64,000 nt of DNA from Haliotis asinina (GCF_037392515.1 NC_090288.1:56777673-56841672); one strand, 5' to 3'. Positions 24,599-36,464 are shown, numbered from the stretch's first letter. Notes: generated by a model from the sequence alone, not told the origin. Made by a program: numbers and translations.

Positions 24599-25020
24599 TT
24601 TCAGAGCCAATTTGTGAGCTTATTAAATAACACGTGGACACACTGGCACATAAACTTTTCGAGTTCATCTCCTCGAGATCTTTCCAATGATATAAAATAT
24701 GTCTTTGTAGCTTGTTCCCTTCTGTGTCAAGTTAGGACTCGCTGGCCATTCCTAAGTTGTCCCGCCCGGCCTTAAAGGGGCACTGATGCGGAGCGAATAA
24801 TGTTTCTCGCCAACGGTCTAATTACGGAACCAAACTGCAAATTGGTCAGCGCCCGCTCCTTCGACCGTGACGGACAAAGGAACTGGGCTCCTGTCCATAT
24901 TAGCAGAATTTCTTCACCCAAAAGAGTCAGGATGCCCATCATATGCCATTATTTAAAAATATCCATGGTATTCCTTGTCTGATCGTAACAAAATATCCCA
25001 GCAGTGTAGTTTTTTTCGGA

Positions 25021-25187
25021 TGCTTGGATGGTATAGTTACTCAATTTGATCCTATTTCTGTGTCTTTAACCTCGATATTTAATCATGTTACATGAAAATA
25101 TGATGCTTGGATGGTATAGTTAGTCAATTTTATCCTATTTCTCTGTTTTTAACCTCCATATTCAATCATGTTACATGAAAATATGAT
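25021..25187. repeat. Tandem duplication, 83-bp unit, two copies
   Basis: TGCTTGGATGGTATAGTTA begins at 25021 and again at 25104. The units are about 90 percent alike by eye, and both end with ATCATGTTACATGAAAATAT. Confidence 0.85.
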
Positions 25188-26279
25188 GTCTACAGGCACG
25201 TAGCAAGCCATTTGTTTCAGTACGGAAGATTGCAAAGCTTTATATTTAGGTAATTTTGAGATGTTGGTTCAGCTGTGATAGCAACTATCATACGTAAATT
25301 TTGGTAGCTATGGTAGCTACATTGGTTTATTATTTATGATAATAAAAACACATAGTTGATTTATTTGAATTTGTAAACAATAAACGATGACTTTGCCTTT
25401 GGTAGAGAAATCTGAAAATTTTCTTACCTAAATAAAAAAAACCTTATTTCACCTATTTACCCAAGTACACAGCAAATGCCTGTATGTATTACTTATGTAA
25501 CGAAATTCCGTTGGTATCCTCAAAACACTTTCGGCCCATAAGTGTTTTCAGGCTGCATGCGACACAGAGATTACATCTTCCTTGCTGTAACTCGCGTTTG
25601 ATGGTGTAAACCTACACTTGTTATTTGTCATCATTCTCTGGATGGTCAATTAATGAATTCATAACAGGTATAATTAGTAGTAACACCACTCAGGTTACTC
25701 AACAAAGGTGCCCATTTGGCATTTCTCCTGTCTGGAGTAAATACTCAACATTATAAATTAAGGTCTGTAACGGCAAATTTATTGTATGTTATGTAATATG
25801 TGCATGTAAGTGATGCAAGAGGGTTTATCAGCTGAGTTACAAAAACAAACATCGATCAAAAGATTAACCGATAACACACTGATTGATTAATTACTTTTGT
25901 CAAAAGGTAGTGTGTGTAGATGACTACACCCTGTCGTAAAGTGCGATTGTAAAAACAACATCCTCCCTTCAAAGAGTTAACCACCCTTGCGTTGATTGAT
26001 TGATTGCTCTTTATTGGTTAACTAAATTACTTAGAATAGTGGACATCATACAATTAGTTGCCAGGTGTGCTATCTTGGGTGACCAGTGAGAGGTTTATCA
26101 GGTTTTCACCAACGAATGACGTGAAACGATGTGTTGCTTTAGACAGTTGTGTAAGACACGCGACACAGAGCAGGATTATTTACCAGCTGCAGATGAATGG
26201 AATACGATTTCTTTTACGTGGATATCGATACATTCCTGAACAAGGTAGTAGCCTGACATTGTTGCTATAAAATTAGTCT

Positions 26280-26376
26280 AAAGATGACAAGAATTTTTAT
26301 GGATGATCAACTTCTTTATTGCAGAGCTACCCTGCAATAAAGAAGTTGATCATCCATAAAAATTCTTGTCATCTTT
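26280..26376. repeat. Perfect 45-bp hairpin with 7-nt loop
   Basis: Arms 26280-26324 and 26332-26376 are exact reverse complements (outer end AAAGATGACAAGAATT, inner end TTTATTGCAG). The loop is AGCTACC. It lies inside the TTAA-flanked element. Confidence 0.95.
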
Positions 26377-26981
26377 ATCTCAGCAACTTCTAGAATGCCT
26401 CTCAAACAGTTTAAAATTAGTCTGTTTTACATTCATTATTTGCATTTTGTTTTAATTTATTTGTTGTAGCATTCAGCAGAATCGATATGACAGAAAACAC
26501 ACACTAGATCGCGTATGTGTGTGAAATAGGATCCACATTGGCAATCTATACAATGTATAAATGTTGCTGTTATGTTAGAAATTTACTACGAGTATAAACA
26601 GACCGTGTGTTCTTTTATTAATTTTCAAAATCATACAAATATGACAATAAACTAATTAGTGTTATGAGACAAAATATAGAGACGTACATTGGCTTCGTTA
26701 TTTTTCTGTCCTAATAGGTTTTTACCATTTCTACCACTGGCAGATGATTAATCTTCAAAGTGTTTCATTTGTTTTCATAATACATTTGTAATGAAGTAAA
26801 AATGACTTCACCTCAGTTGATCTGTCTATAATTAAACTATCAGTTGCACATACGGACTGCGCAGCAGAGGTCACGAACCAGTCACGAATTCTGGGATATC
26901 ATCCGGGTACTCACTGGAGAAAAACAATAAGAAAGGTTTACACCAGTCCACGGAAATTGCTCCGCATCAGTGCCCCTTTAA

Positions 26982-27480
26982 TAAGTTCCCATAGCTGGAT
27001 GTAAATAAGTGGCTGAATCGTCATTAAAATACATGATTTATTATCGGATATAAAATCCTCGATGATTTTACTTTAGTATTTGTGTTGACACTACCCCAAA
27101 GTGGGTTGTGTCCGTTAAGATCGCCTATGATGAGACATGGCTTGGGGATTTGATCATATTGATTTTGAAGGTCTGATTGTTGAGTATTTGAAGAGGGATG
27201 TATATACAAGCCGCACAAGGTCAGCGCAATGTGCAGGGAAAGACGAACAGCAACAGTTTGCAATTGTGTTTTTAGAGCGACAGGGCTATGTACGATGCTG
27301 TGATGAACCAAAATAGAAGCGCCACAAGTAGTTTTATCTCCTGCAGGAGAAAAAGAGTGATAATCACCATACTGTCTCTGATTGAAGTTACCTGCAGGTT
27401 TAAGGTATGTCTCTTGAAGACATAGTGCTGATGGGTTTAAGATCCTGTATTAGTAGCTGTATTTCGTTGAAGTTATCCTT
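26982..27480 (-). pseudogene. Retrotransposon ORF2, copy D, endonuclease N-terminal half
   Basis: The minus frame 27311-27024 reads VHSPVALKTQLQTVAVRLS and LIIGDLNGHNPLWGS, the GDxNxHxxxW core of APE-type endonucleases. Further upstream the start of ORF2 is readable (IQWNCRGL, LLIQDLKP). It is continuous with 21948 once the nested elements are removed. Confidence 0.85.
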
Positions 27481-27745
27481 TAGTCCTCTGCAATTCCACT
27501 GAATCAAAGGATGAGACCTATTAATATCTCTTTGATGGGTAGTGAAATGGAGATCATGTTCGCCCACTACGTTTCGGCGACATACTTCTTGTTCTCTGAG
27601 GGATGCTCTCTGAAACATCCACCTCTTCAAGTGATCCAAACTTGTTATAAAGGTTGTTGTGATCATCAGAGTCTTTTGATACTCTACCCGTTTCATTGTT
27701 TCGAGAAGAGTCAGTTTTACAGTAATCTGGATAACGTAGTTTTTC
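27481..27745 (-). pseudogene. Retrotransposon ORF1 C-terminal tail, copy D
   Basis: Fragments equivalent to LEEVDVSESI and RSMSPKRS match LEDMDVS...LSP-KR in copies C, F and G. The element ends here against the tandem array at 27750. Confidence 0.7.
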
Positions 27746-27749
27746 CTTT

Positions 27750-28620
27750 TTAGACTGTGAAACGAAGCCCATCCCTCCATTTAGAGACTAAGTCGGAATT
27801 GTTCCTATGCAAACCGGGAAAAATGAAAATGCCCAAAGGTTGTAAATAGCAAAGGCACCACTTTGTGGTCTGCCTCAGATCTGCTGAAAGGTATTATATA
27901 GTTTTCTGGTTTTACTCCGGAAACGGGGCCCATGCCTCCATTTTGAGATTAAGTCAGAATCGTTTCCATGGAAACACAGAAAATGATAAATAAAATAACC
28001 CTATAAATACCCAAACGCGCCACGTTGGGGTCTGCCACACATATCTACCAAGTGCTACTGACAGATATTAGGAAGTTTTTGAATGGTGCTCTGGAAACTA
28101 AACACCCCTGTCACTTTTGAGACGAAGCCCGAATTGTTTCCATACAAACCGAGAAAATCACAAATCACAAAAACCTGTAAATAGCAAAAGGCACCACTTT
28201 AGGTTCTGACTGATATATCTACCAAGGTGTGCGGGAAAATATTGAACGGTTTTTTAATTCTGCTAGGGAAACGAAGCCCATCCCTCCATTTTGAGTCCGA
28301 AACATTTCCATGGAAACCGAGAAAATAATAAATCCCAAAAGCCTCTACATAGCCAAATGTACCACTTTGGGGTCTGCCACACATATCTACCGAGTGTTCG
28401 AGTTGTGCTCCGGAAATGAAACACACTAAGTCCAAACGTTTCCATGGAAACCAAAAAAAATAGTAAATATCATAAACCTGTAAATAGCAAAAAGGCACCA
28501 CTTTCTGACTGTGGGAAACGAACCCACCCCACCATTTGACTAAGACCAAAACGTTCCTTGGTAAAAGCAAAAAATAAAAATGCCAAAAATCTGTAAATAG
28601 CAAAAGGCACAACAATAGCA
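27750..28620. repeat. Degenerate tandem array, about six units of 100-175 bp
   Basis: Units begin with GGAAACGAAGCCCATCCCTC or a variant near 27759, 27920, 28094, 28268, 28413 and 28515. Each carries a palindromic centre related to GTTTCCATGGAAAC, then CTGTAAATAGCAAAAGGCAC and usually a GGGGTCTGCCACACATATCT block. Unit length falls from about 174 to about 100 bp toward the right. Confidence 0.85.
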
Positions 28621-28699
28621 TCAGAATACTGTATCTATCAAACAGGGACACGGACGAGTGTCACTCTCCACCTTGCTGTAGTGCACCACACGGCAAACC

Positions 28700-30500
28700 T
28701 GAATTGATCCTGCTTGATCGTTAAACCAAGCGTGTTCTGTTTTTACATTCGTGACCGAAAGCCTATACTTTTTAAACACATCGATACATTGAAAGTGGGA
28801 AACATCAGCATCCATAACCACGATCGTCATCTGCGTGAGATCGGAAGCGTTTATGATATGACGTTTAGGACAAAACAATGTTGGGTGAATTCAAAGTCGC
28901 TCTCAACGACCTCACCTCCTACCCACGATGGCCAAATATCACTCAATCTAAACGTAATTAACAACAGGCTATCCATCGGTGCATATCGCCCTGATTTGTA
29001 GGACGGTTAATACGGCGTTTGTATGCTGAACGACGAAATTTTCAAACTGGAGCCAACAACAAAGAACTAACCGAGTTGAATGGAAGGCTGACGTTAACGG
29101 CTGGGGAAAACCCATCAGTAAAGCCTTATTCTCAAGTTGCCGTCAAGCAAAATACGAGCCCGAGACACCGTCATGGATTCGAGAGTATGGAGCCTCGTCC
29201 GTCTGTCATGAGCTGTGCAAACATTCAAGGTGAATAACCTTCCACGCTGTTGAGATCCGGGTCGGGAAACATGGAAAAGTACGACAGTAGTAATGAATCG
29301 TGTTAAGCCTTGCAGTACAAGAATTTAACACATGCATAGGATGAATCATCATGCCAGCGTTACGCTCAGCGATCTCGGGGACACAGAGGGATTCGAACTG
29401 CTCAGCGAGGAAAACACCTTGCACGTCCTGCACTTGTAAGACAACGTGAATGAACGATTGTCATTGGCAGACTTCAAAGAGCTGACTGGTTAATCAACAT
29501 GACCCTCTCCTCACCCTACATCTTTGTTAATAAAATGGTTCCCTCTCAGAAATTGCATACAGTGGGATCCTTCTCACGTCTTTCACTACAGGTTATGATA
29601 TACAAGCTTTACGAATACCAGACCACACGGGCATCATGTTAGCTTCGAACGAGTACCCGATTGCCAACAGGATTGTTTCGATTACAAATTGGCTGTCACC
29701 ATGCTCGTAATAAAAGTCTAGCTCGGAGAGGCTCATGGGTGGTCAGAACGAAATATTGTGGAGGGGTTGACAGTAAACAGGTTGGACGGACACAATTACA
29801 AACATTGTCGTATCGCCACCCTTAGTAAGCTCTTGGAGTTCTAGAAATACAGAGACCTATTCATGTCTCGACTGTTTACGTTATTTCATAAGACCATATA
29901 CACATGCAGAATGGGACTTTATAGTCGTTTGAACAATGGAAACTGTGGACGGTTTCTGTTTGAGGCAGATCAACGACAATTAACAACATCTTGAACAAAA
30001 ACGTGACGTGCTGATCAGATTGCATAAAAAGTACCACGGCGCCTCCGGTGTCATCGACGGTGTGAACACCATGCTCGTCATGATCAGCATAGGACGCGGA
30101 GTGGCTGGAGTAGGTTTATTGTCCACGATCATCGGCACCCCGATCGTGCTCATATGGAAAGCGCAACGGGGGCATTGGGATTCGTTGGAATAACTCTTTA
30201 ATAAATCCCACGTCGATTCCAAAGGAGGGCATTAAAACACGACAGTATCCACGTTGTGGCCGAATCAGATTGTATACGATCGAGGATCAAATCTCGGCAA
30301 CGATTTCCGAACATCTCCGAATTGGAATTCCGTCTGATCATGTCGGAAGTCCCCAAATATCACAAGATGTAAGAAGAGATCCAAACTAAAGCTCAGAAAA
30401 CCACTGACGTCAGTGAAGACGAGAAGAAAAGCTCATGAAACAAGGAAGACAACAAATCATTCAAGTCTTCCTTACCGAGAACAAACACCTCTTAACAGAT
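28700..30500 (+). pseudogene. Decayed coding region of unknown family
   Basis: Several short plus-strand frames follow one another: 28714-29001, 29019-29237, pieces near 29340-29710, 30008-30193, and frame-shifted stretches to about 30470. One piece has a glycine-rich hydrophobic segment (ISIGRGVAGVGLLSTIIG, about residues 27-44 of the 30008 frame), followed by basic, acidic and helical sequence. Stops interrupt all of them. The pattern suggests an old multi-gene mobile or integrated element, but I cannot name the family. The wording is only faintly like uncharacterised multicopy invertebrate proteins that I recall. Confidence 0.35.
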
Positions 30501-31779
30501 TAACGTTAAACTGTCCTCGATGTAACATAACCAACCAATAATAACATTTTACTATGTTTATTCAAATGACAAAATAGCACAAAAACAAAACCCCCGAGGC
30601 CACAACCCACAAAGGGAGACTTTTTTTGGTTGGTGCGCCTGTTGTTCTTCCATGGGGTTGTGATTAACCCTTCCCATGAGCTCCTGTTTTGGTGCCAAAG
30701 AGACTCGGTGGTGAACAGTAGGTTTCAAACCTCTGTAATAGTGCTGCGCAACTCTGTACCTGGATCGTACCCAGCAGTCATCCGACTAAACCACAGCGGA
30801 CCTAAAGACTGAGTGTTTGAAACTTAGTGCCTATGCTGACAGTTGCATCTTGGCTCTTTACCTAAAATGAGAAGGTTCGTAGCTTTTTTACCTTGAAGCA
30901 GGTCTATCAAAATACAAACATGATGCCCATAGGTAGTCTCATTAACGCTAATCAGGTTAAAATGGTCGACATGGGCTGAAAACTTTTAGAAGCCACAATT
31001 CATTATTTTAGAACCGGTCGTGGAAGGCGCATGTGCTATATATAACTTGCTCTACAGTTGGTAAAGACAGTGGGAACGAGCAGGACTGTGGAAACATGAA
31101 TTCAGAGTTCCCGGAAAGAAACTGGGTCTTGGGAGGTGTGTGTGTTGGGGGTGCAACACTCGGCGATGAAGGATTTTGTTCATACTTTATTTTTTTTAAA
31201 AATATTAAGCCTTACAGAGGGACCTGGTGCAAAGCAACTATTTATCATGCTATTCTAATGGAACATTTTGTACTGTTTATGTACTGGAGATAGATCTATT
31301 GCGCTGTACATAGACGTATTGTGTTATATATAATATGTAATTACTCATTCGGACAGTTTGTGGCAGTATCTTCAAAAGAGGTTAAAGTATTGTGCAAATA
31401 TTGTGTCCCTGATAATCTGCAAACATTTAAAATATTTTAGGGCTTACCAGACGTTTCAAATATAGGACTGTAAATATTTGTGATATTACATGATGGCTAA
31501 ATAAATTTCACTACAGTCTCCAAAGCGTCAAGAGATGCACATGCAGACTGCATTGATATGGAACAAGAAGTATTTTTGTATGTTTAAAAATTATAATGGT
31601 GTTTGGATATTGCTCAGGTAAAGGTTATGCTTGCAATCAAATGTGGTTTGGTTAAGCCACGATATGGCTGATATACCGGCGATGTGCCTTTATGTTTAAA
31701 GTCACTCACTGGCTCCGGGGATATAAAACAACAATAAGTGTTTTCCAATTTATAAAAAAATAATGGTGTATGAATATCG
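30501..31779. other. Intergenic; possible SINE/LINE tail scrap
   Basis: No supported gene. Bases 31655-31710 contain CCACGATATGGCTGATATAC and a following CACTCACT, resembling the 3' tail of the retrotransposon family. It may be an old fragment. Confidence 0.4.
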
Positions 31780-32165
31780 CTCAGGTAAATGTAATGTTTA
31801 AAATGACACTCTTGCAGTATAGTAGATATTTTTATACCTTTTGGGGTGTAATATCTGTTCTTTACTGGGGGAGGAGAATAATCCCAAATGTAGTAATTGT
31901 TAAAGACAATTCTACAATTTATGTATGCAGGTTATCACAAATTGCCATCTGCGAGGGGTAAAATGCAATGTCATTTTTCAGGTGCGTGCTTGGGCATAGA
32001 TGACACACCTGACTATTAATACATGACCATTAGAACACCTTCACGCAGCACTCCGTCATTTTTGTTTTTGTGAGTGGATGCAGGAGGTAGATAAAAATTT
32101 CTTGGAGTAATACAACCGTAAGTATGACGAGTGAGCATTGCTCATCAGCAATCTTGCAGCTAATC
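31780..32165. other. Intergenic segment paralogous to 45075-45500
   Basis: Collinear matches include AATCTGTTCTTTACTG-type sequence, AATAATCCCAAAT, AGGTTATCACAAAT, AATGCAATGTCAT and GAGCATTGCTCATCAG. No coding sequence. The same paralogous segment continues at the start of the window. Confidence 0.65.
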
Positions 32166-34429
32166 GCGGCGAGATAATGTCTTTTGTTTTATCATATACA
32201 GTAAATCAGTAAAGTGTCACACTTGCGGAACGAAACCCTTCTTTTCACATATCTATTCCACATTTTTTCAGATATCAAAAAAGTACTGAAAAACTAGAAA
32301 AAACTGGTGTTTTTCACATCATGTAGTTGATATGTTGAACGTGAGAAATACCTGTTAAACTAAGTTAGGCCTAACTACAGTTCCACTGGTAGAGAGATAG
32401 GAAACGTAAAAAAGGACTTTACTGGTAAAGAGATTAGTGAAGAAATGAGCAATGGGAATTTTTTTCCAAAGAGCCTTATTTGGAACAGACTATGGCTTTA
32501 TGCAAATTCGTGTGCGATGATATTGTATTATAAAGGGCACTTTTTAAATGCCCATTTCTTAATTAGACTTAGCGTCGTCATAAGCGATAGCTAAGGTAAA
32601 AAATGTAATATTTTTCATGCTGAAAATGGAATCTCACTATCACTATAAAAAGACACAGGTTGGAGGGGTCGTCTCAGAAACAAAACCAGTGATTTCTGAA
32701 CCTCAAAGTAAAAGGAGAACATGTAAGCATTGTAACTGTGTGTAGTCTTAAATTGCACCTTGATTTATAATTGTTGTGATATATTAAATCTACAAGATGA
32801 TGTATCATTTCTTCGTGATGTCAAATATAACTGAATCATTGTATTATTACTCACGAGAATTTTCATTTCAGTTGGCTCATGGTTGTGCGCTGATGGCTGT
32901 TTTGAAAGAATGTCATTCATTCAGTCGAATTACAGTCCTGCTTTTGGTATTTCCAAGAAACTCAACCTCGTGTCTTTCTCTTGCTTACTCTATACATATA
33001 TCCCCCGTGCATAGGTATCCTCCGCTCCAAGAAGTTGGAAGAAGTGGCATGAATTGAAGACACTAAATATGTGACACTGAGTCAACTCAATAAATAATAA
33101 TATTCCAGTAAGTTAACGGATCTCATACTAAAATTAGTGATCACTTTTCGCACCCGATTTCAACTTTGGCTGACTCGCAGACTTTAATCCCTTGAAACAA
33201 CAATGCCCAAAGAACATATGACATCAAAGGATTTTTACCCTCAACCCTCGATGAAACGGTAAGGAGCGGTCGGGGTCGGGCTGGGGGACAGATATATCAG
33301 CTAGGATATTATAGTCCTTTTGGGGAATTAAACTGGGGAAATGCACGGCGTATGATAACAATTTACAAATAATAATAAATATCCCGTCATGTCGATCTCC
33401 GGGTGGTCATGCCACCTCTATACTTTCAGACATTCAATACGATGCTTTTCTATGGGTAACATTAAATCCATGAAAGGAAGACATGAAAGATGTTAGTCAA
33501 TAGATCAGGCATATTGAACACAGATGAAAAAGCACAAAACATCTTTCAGAAGCTCCCTTGCCGTAGTCGGCAGCGCATGCATTTCATGCTGGGTGAGTCG
33601 CCTTTCCGTCATCATACCCGCCTGAGCGACCTAATTGCCATCTATAGTCTGATCTATTGTTTTCAGCAGCTGTTCGCGTTTTCTTATCCCGATTTTACGA
33701 GCAACATGCTTTTCTGGACATTCTCTTATGCATCCCACTCAATGCCCAGTTTTGGCCGAAGGGAGTTATTTCGATATATCCTATTTGCAGTTGTGTTATT
33801 TAGAGGGATACAGAGTAACAGCTGAAAAACAGTTTGTGTTTGTTTGTTTGGTTTGTTTGTTTGTTTGTTTTGTTTGTAATTCCGACAATCCTTTAGTTAT
33901 TTGGTGATCTGAAATGGTTACAGGACTGTAAGACCCTTGTAAAGACCCTTTTATTACAGTCCCGTACATCCTTCCAAAACACCGTGTGACGGGATTATTA
34001 CCATTGAGATCTGTTAATTAAGCTATTAAGCTTTACATAACAGCATTCTACCTTCGGCAAAGTTGGACGCATTTTTGGACGTTTCGCCATGATGTTTCGT
34101 GAACCGCCATAAAGGGAGATAACTCGATATGGCTTAGTTTATCATTAAAATGATCGAATATGAGGTTTTGTTGAACCAGTGAAATAGAGATTTTTCCTTT
34201 TGATGTATTTAATGACACAAACAATTAAATTATGAGAACAAGTTTATTACTCCGTTTATGCCCATAATTGTATACTCTACAATTTCGAAGCGATCTGCCG
34301 TTTGGTAGCTACATTCCATTTAAGGTCATTCGTACACCCTGGCAAATTCGCCTACATGGTTTTGGATGCTTTGGCTATTTACCAGTCCGAGTTCGACAAA
34401 TGTATCTTAAGGAAAACAACAATTAATGT
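32166..34429. other. Intergenic with a (TTTG)n microsatellite
   Basis: No recognised gene. A TTTG-type simple repeat occupies about 33835-33875. A 111-codon frame at 33490-33825 has no familiar features and is not called. Confidence 0.5.
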
Positions 34430-34774
34430 TCTTGAAGGTTCAGATAAAGTGGGAATATCATCATAAAACGTAGTCCTATATGTGAAACATCAACATATTC
34501 TGGCAAAACATGCTTGATATGAGTTGGTGTATGAGAAGGGAAGCAATGGGTTGGATCTTCTCCTACTTATGAAATGGAATGTGTATAATAATTATGCCCT
34601 ACACATCGCCGGTTGTAAGTATGCTACGAATGTCTTGCTTGTTTACATGTTTATTCTAACATTATTATAACACCATAGAAAATTGCTCAACGACTCAACA
34701 ATTGTGGTGCAAAATGATCATACAAGGTATGACGTGCTTCCATTTGATTGTGTCGCAGTTTCTTTGTAGTGAAG

Positions 34775-35220
34775 TGTCCTCCTGAGAGGGTACGTAAGTC
34801 CAAACACATCACAGTAAATTTAAACTTTCCACTGTTCTTAATCGTAGCATATTTGTATTTTTAATTTTGGGCTAGATATGTCTAAATTGCTAACAGCTGA
34901 GGGGATGATGTAAATCCAACTAGGGTCCGTGCAGGTAGGAAAGGTACTGTATGTGCCCATGGTCCCTAGTATGGTGATCTACCCTGAGTTGTTGGCAATC
35001 TATAGCCTGTTTTTAGATTGTCTTGTCCGAATACTGCTATTAGTTTTAACTTTCCACGCTAGTTTTAATCCCATTTGTGACATTCTAGTTGTTTTACTGT
35101 CCTTCGATGACAGGTTTTGATAATGTAACTATGATCTTTTTCATTGTTGAATGTTCTCGTCACGATATGGCTGAGATATTGCCGATGTGACGTTAAATAT
35201 TAACTCACTCACTCACTCAT
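34775..35220 (+). mobile_element. Non-LTR retrotransposon copy E, 446 bp, with target-site duplication
   Basis: Only the last part of the family 3' UTR is present, from TGTCCTCCTGAGAGGGTACG to the tail TAACTCACTCACTCACTCA. An 11-bp direct repeat TTGTAGTGAAG flanks it (34764-34774 and 35220-35230). The related ghost flank at 8690-9280 lacks the insertion. This defines the element's true 3' end and its target-site duplication length. Confidence 0.95.
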
Positions 35221-36230
35221 TGTAGTGAAGTTGGACTATATATTATTTATTTTAGCTCATATGTTTTGATTATTGCGTTTATAAATAGTTTCACACTACA
35301 GTCTGCGTGCATGCTTTATATTAAGGCTGTTCTTAGTGTCAGAAAACAGTTATATACAGGACTGGAATCGCAAGTTTCCTTTAGATTTAGTGTTTGGTCT
35401 GGAGCTGGAAAACTATTTTCAATTTTGAAAATATGGTGTTTTCACGTTCCTTTATGACGGTCAAACTATGTTTGCTGGCATCATTGTATAATGTTAGTGA
35501 TGGTCATAAGTATTATATACTAGTTTAAATATGTAATTTCTACATCTTTCTCTGTCATTAGTTGACAGAATTTATAGTGATAAGGCAGATGTAACGACCA
35601 TGACATGAGTGCAATGCTGCCTATAAAATAGTAACTTAGTATTTCAAGTACATTATTGTCACACCAACGTATTTTTTAATTCATCATCATCATTTTGCAT
35701 GTATCACAATTTTGTTCCTCAGGAGATGTCGCTTGTGTGAGATCATATGATATCTCATAGGACATATCTTTTTACAGTCGATTTTCTACAATGCTATGGC
35801 GTCATGAACATAATGCAGTCACAATGCTATGACATCACTGCACTAGAAATCTAATGGAAGTACTGTGTTCAGAGATGTACATTTTATACTGAAAACTGAT
35901 GACTAGTGATTTGGGATGATAATATCTCCCAAGTGTCTTCTGACATCAAATATATCAACACTTGTTGATAAAGGTTAATATATCCTAGGCAAGCCTCGGA
36001 TATTTGTTGCCCTAAACATCCGCAAAGCATACCGCAATGAAGCTGAACCTACTACTCAGTAAATGTCTCAAACTCACTAATCACTCATTATTCTTTTCTC
36101 TGAAAAACCCAATATCTCCTGAACACGGTTGCCTGAAAGCATATTTGTATTACTTGAGCAAAACTTTGCTAAGCCCCCTTTTAGAACAGGCGCGTATTCA
36201 AACGACTTAGCTAATGCCTACTTTATGATC

Positions 36231-36382
36231 ATTAATTTTTATACATTTCTTTCTAGATACAATTCAGCAATGGAAATACATATAGATCAGACAATTCCTG
36301 ATAGAATCTGCTTCTGGGGAAAGTCTGAGCCAAATGCGCCCGCCTTCATTTTCGGGAGCAAGAATGGCAAAGCAGCCTCTTA
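36231..36382 (+). pseudogene. Exon stub of an acyl-CoA synthetase paralogue
   Basis: Encodes the first ~35 residues of an ACS protein (start MEIHIDQTIPDRICFWG) and then ends abruptly at GSKNGKAAS. There it joins sequence identical to the upstream flank of ACS-2 and ACS-1 (CAGCCTCTTAGAATATGG). It is preceded by a pyrimidine tract and AG (TTTCTTTCTAG), as in the two full genes. It probably arose by unequal crossing-over that deleted the rest of this copy and fused its exon to the next gene's 5' flank. Confidence 0.8.
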
Positions 36383-36439
36383 GAATATGGTTTTCAGTTG
36401 ACGTACCCATATCGAGTTTATGATTATGGCGATTTGTAC

Positions 36440-36451
36440 ATTATTTTCCAG
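36440..36451 (+). promoter_or_regulatory. Predicted 3' splice site before the ACS-1 coding exon
   Basis: TTATTTTCCAG precedes the exon; the ACS-2 counterpart is ATTATTTTTCAG ending at 59309 and the stub has TTTCTTTCTAG. All three lie 13 bases before the ATG, which suggests a 5' UTR intron. Confidence 0.55.
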
Positions 36452-36464
36452 ATACATTTCTGCA

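Larger units (their letters stand above)
21949..24768. mobile_element. Foldback element with arms of about 0.85 kb
   Basis: Long inverted arms (about 21950-22791 and 23787-24689) are close to identical in reverse complement. The left arm begins CATTGGAAAGATCTCGAGG and the right arm ends in its complement. They enclose a 1-kb non-repeated centre. Near each outer end is a cluster of AGAAATTTCTG palindromes. The word GGCCTT flanks the whole unit (21943-21948 and 24769-24774) and may be a target-site duplication. The right end then has 79 bases beyond the inverted arm that the left end lacks. No transposase frame is seen, so it would depend on another element. Confidence 0.65.
24776..26977. mobile_element. 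TTAA-flanked element with 19-bp perfect terminal inverted repeats
   Basis: The left end is AGGGGCACTGATGCGGAGC, and the right end is its exact complement. TTAA lies immediately outside at 24772-24775 and 26978-26981. TTAA duplication is the hallmark of piggyBac-type insertion, though the terminal bases are not the usual piggyBac CCC. The 2.2-kb interior has no transposase frame, so it looks non-autonomous. It holds a perfect 45-bp hairpin and an 83-bp tandem duplication. Removing it rejoins the endonuclease domain of retrotransposon copy D. Confidence 0.8.
18306..27745 (-). mobile_element. Non-LTR retrotransposon copy D, split by a 5-kb nested insertion
   Basis: The 3' tail is at 18306 (GTGAGTGAGTGTATATTTAA in reverse). 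The 3' UTR and ORF2 run up to about 21948, where the endonuclease domain breaks off. The missing upstream endonuclease part continues at 26982-27480, and the C-terminal end of ORF1 continues at about 27480-27745. The 5' part of the element is absent and a tandem array begins. Between the halves lie a foldback element and a TTAA-flanked element. Confidence 0.85.

Noticed and set aside
28199..28651. 150-codon minus-strand frame
   Set aside because: It lies wholly in the tandem array and its peptide repeats follow the DNA repeat units.
28700..30500. Naming this region as a specific virus-like or Polinton element
   Set aside because: No polymerase, integrase, capsid or protease motif could be read, so the class is left open.
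33490..33825. 111-codon plus-strand frame
   Set aside because: No domain, no support from context, and lengths like this occur by chance in 64 kb.
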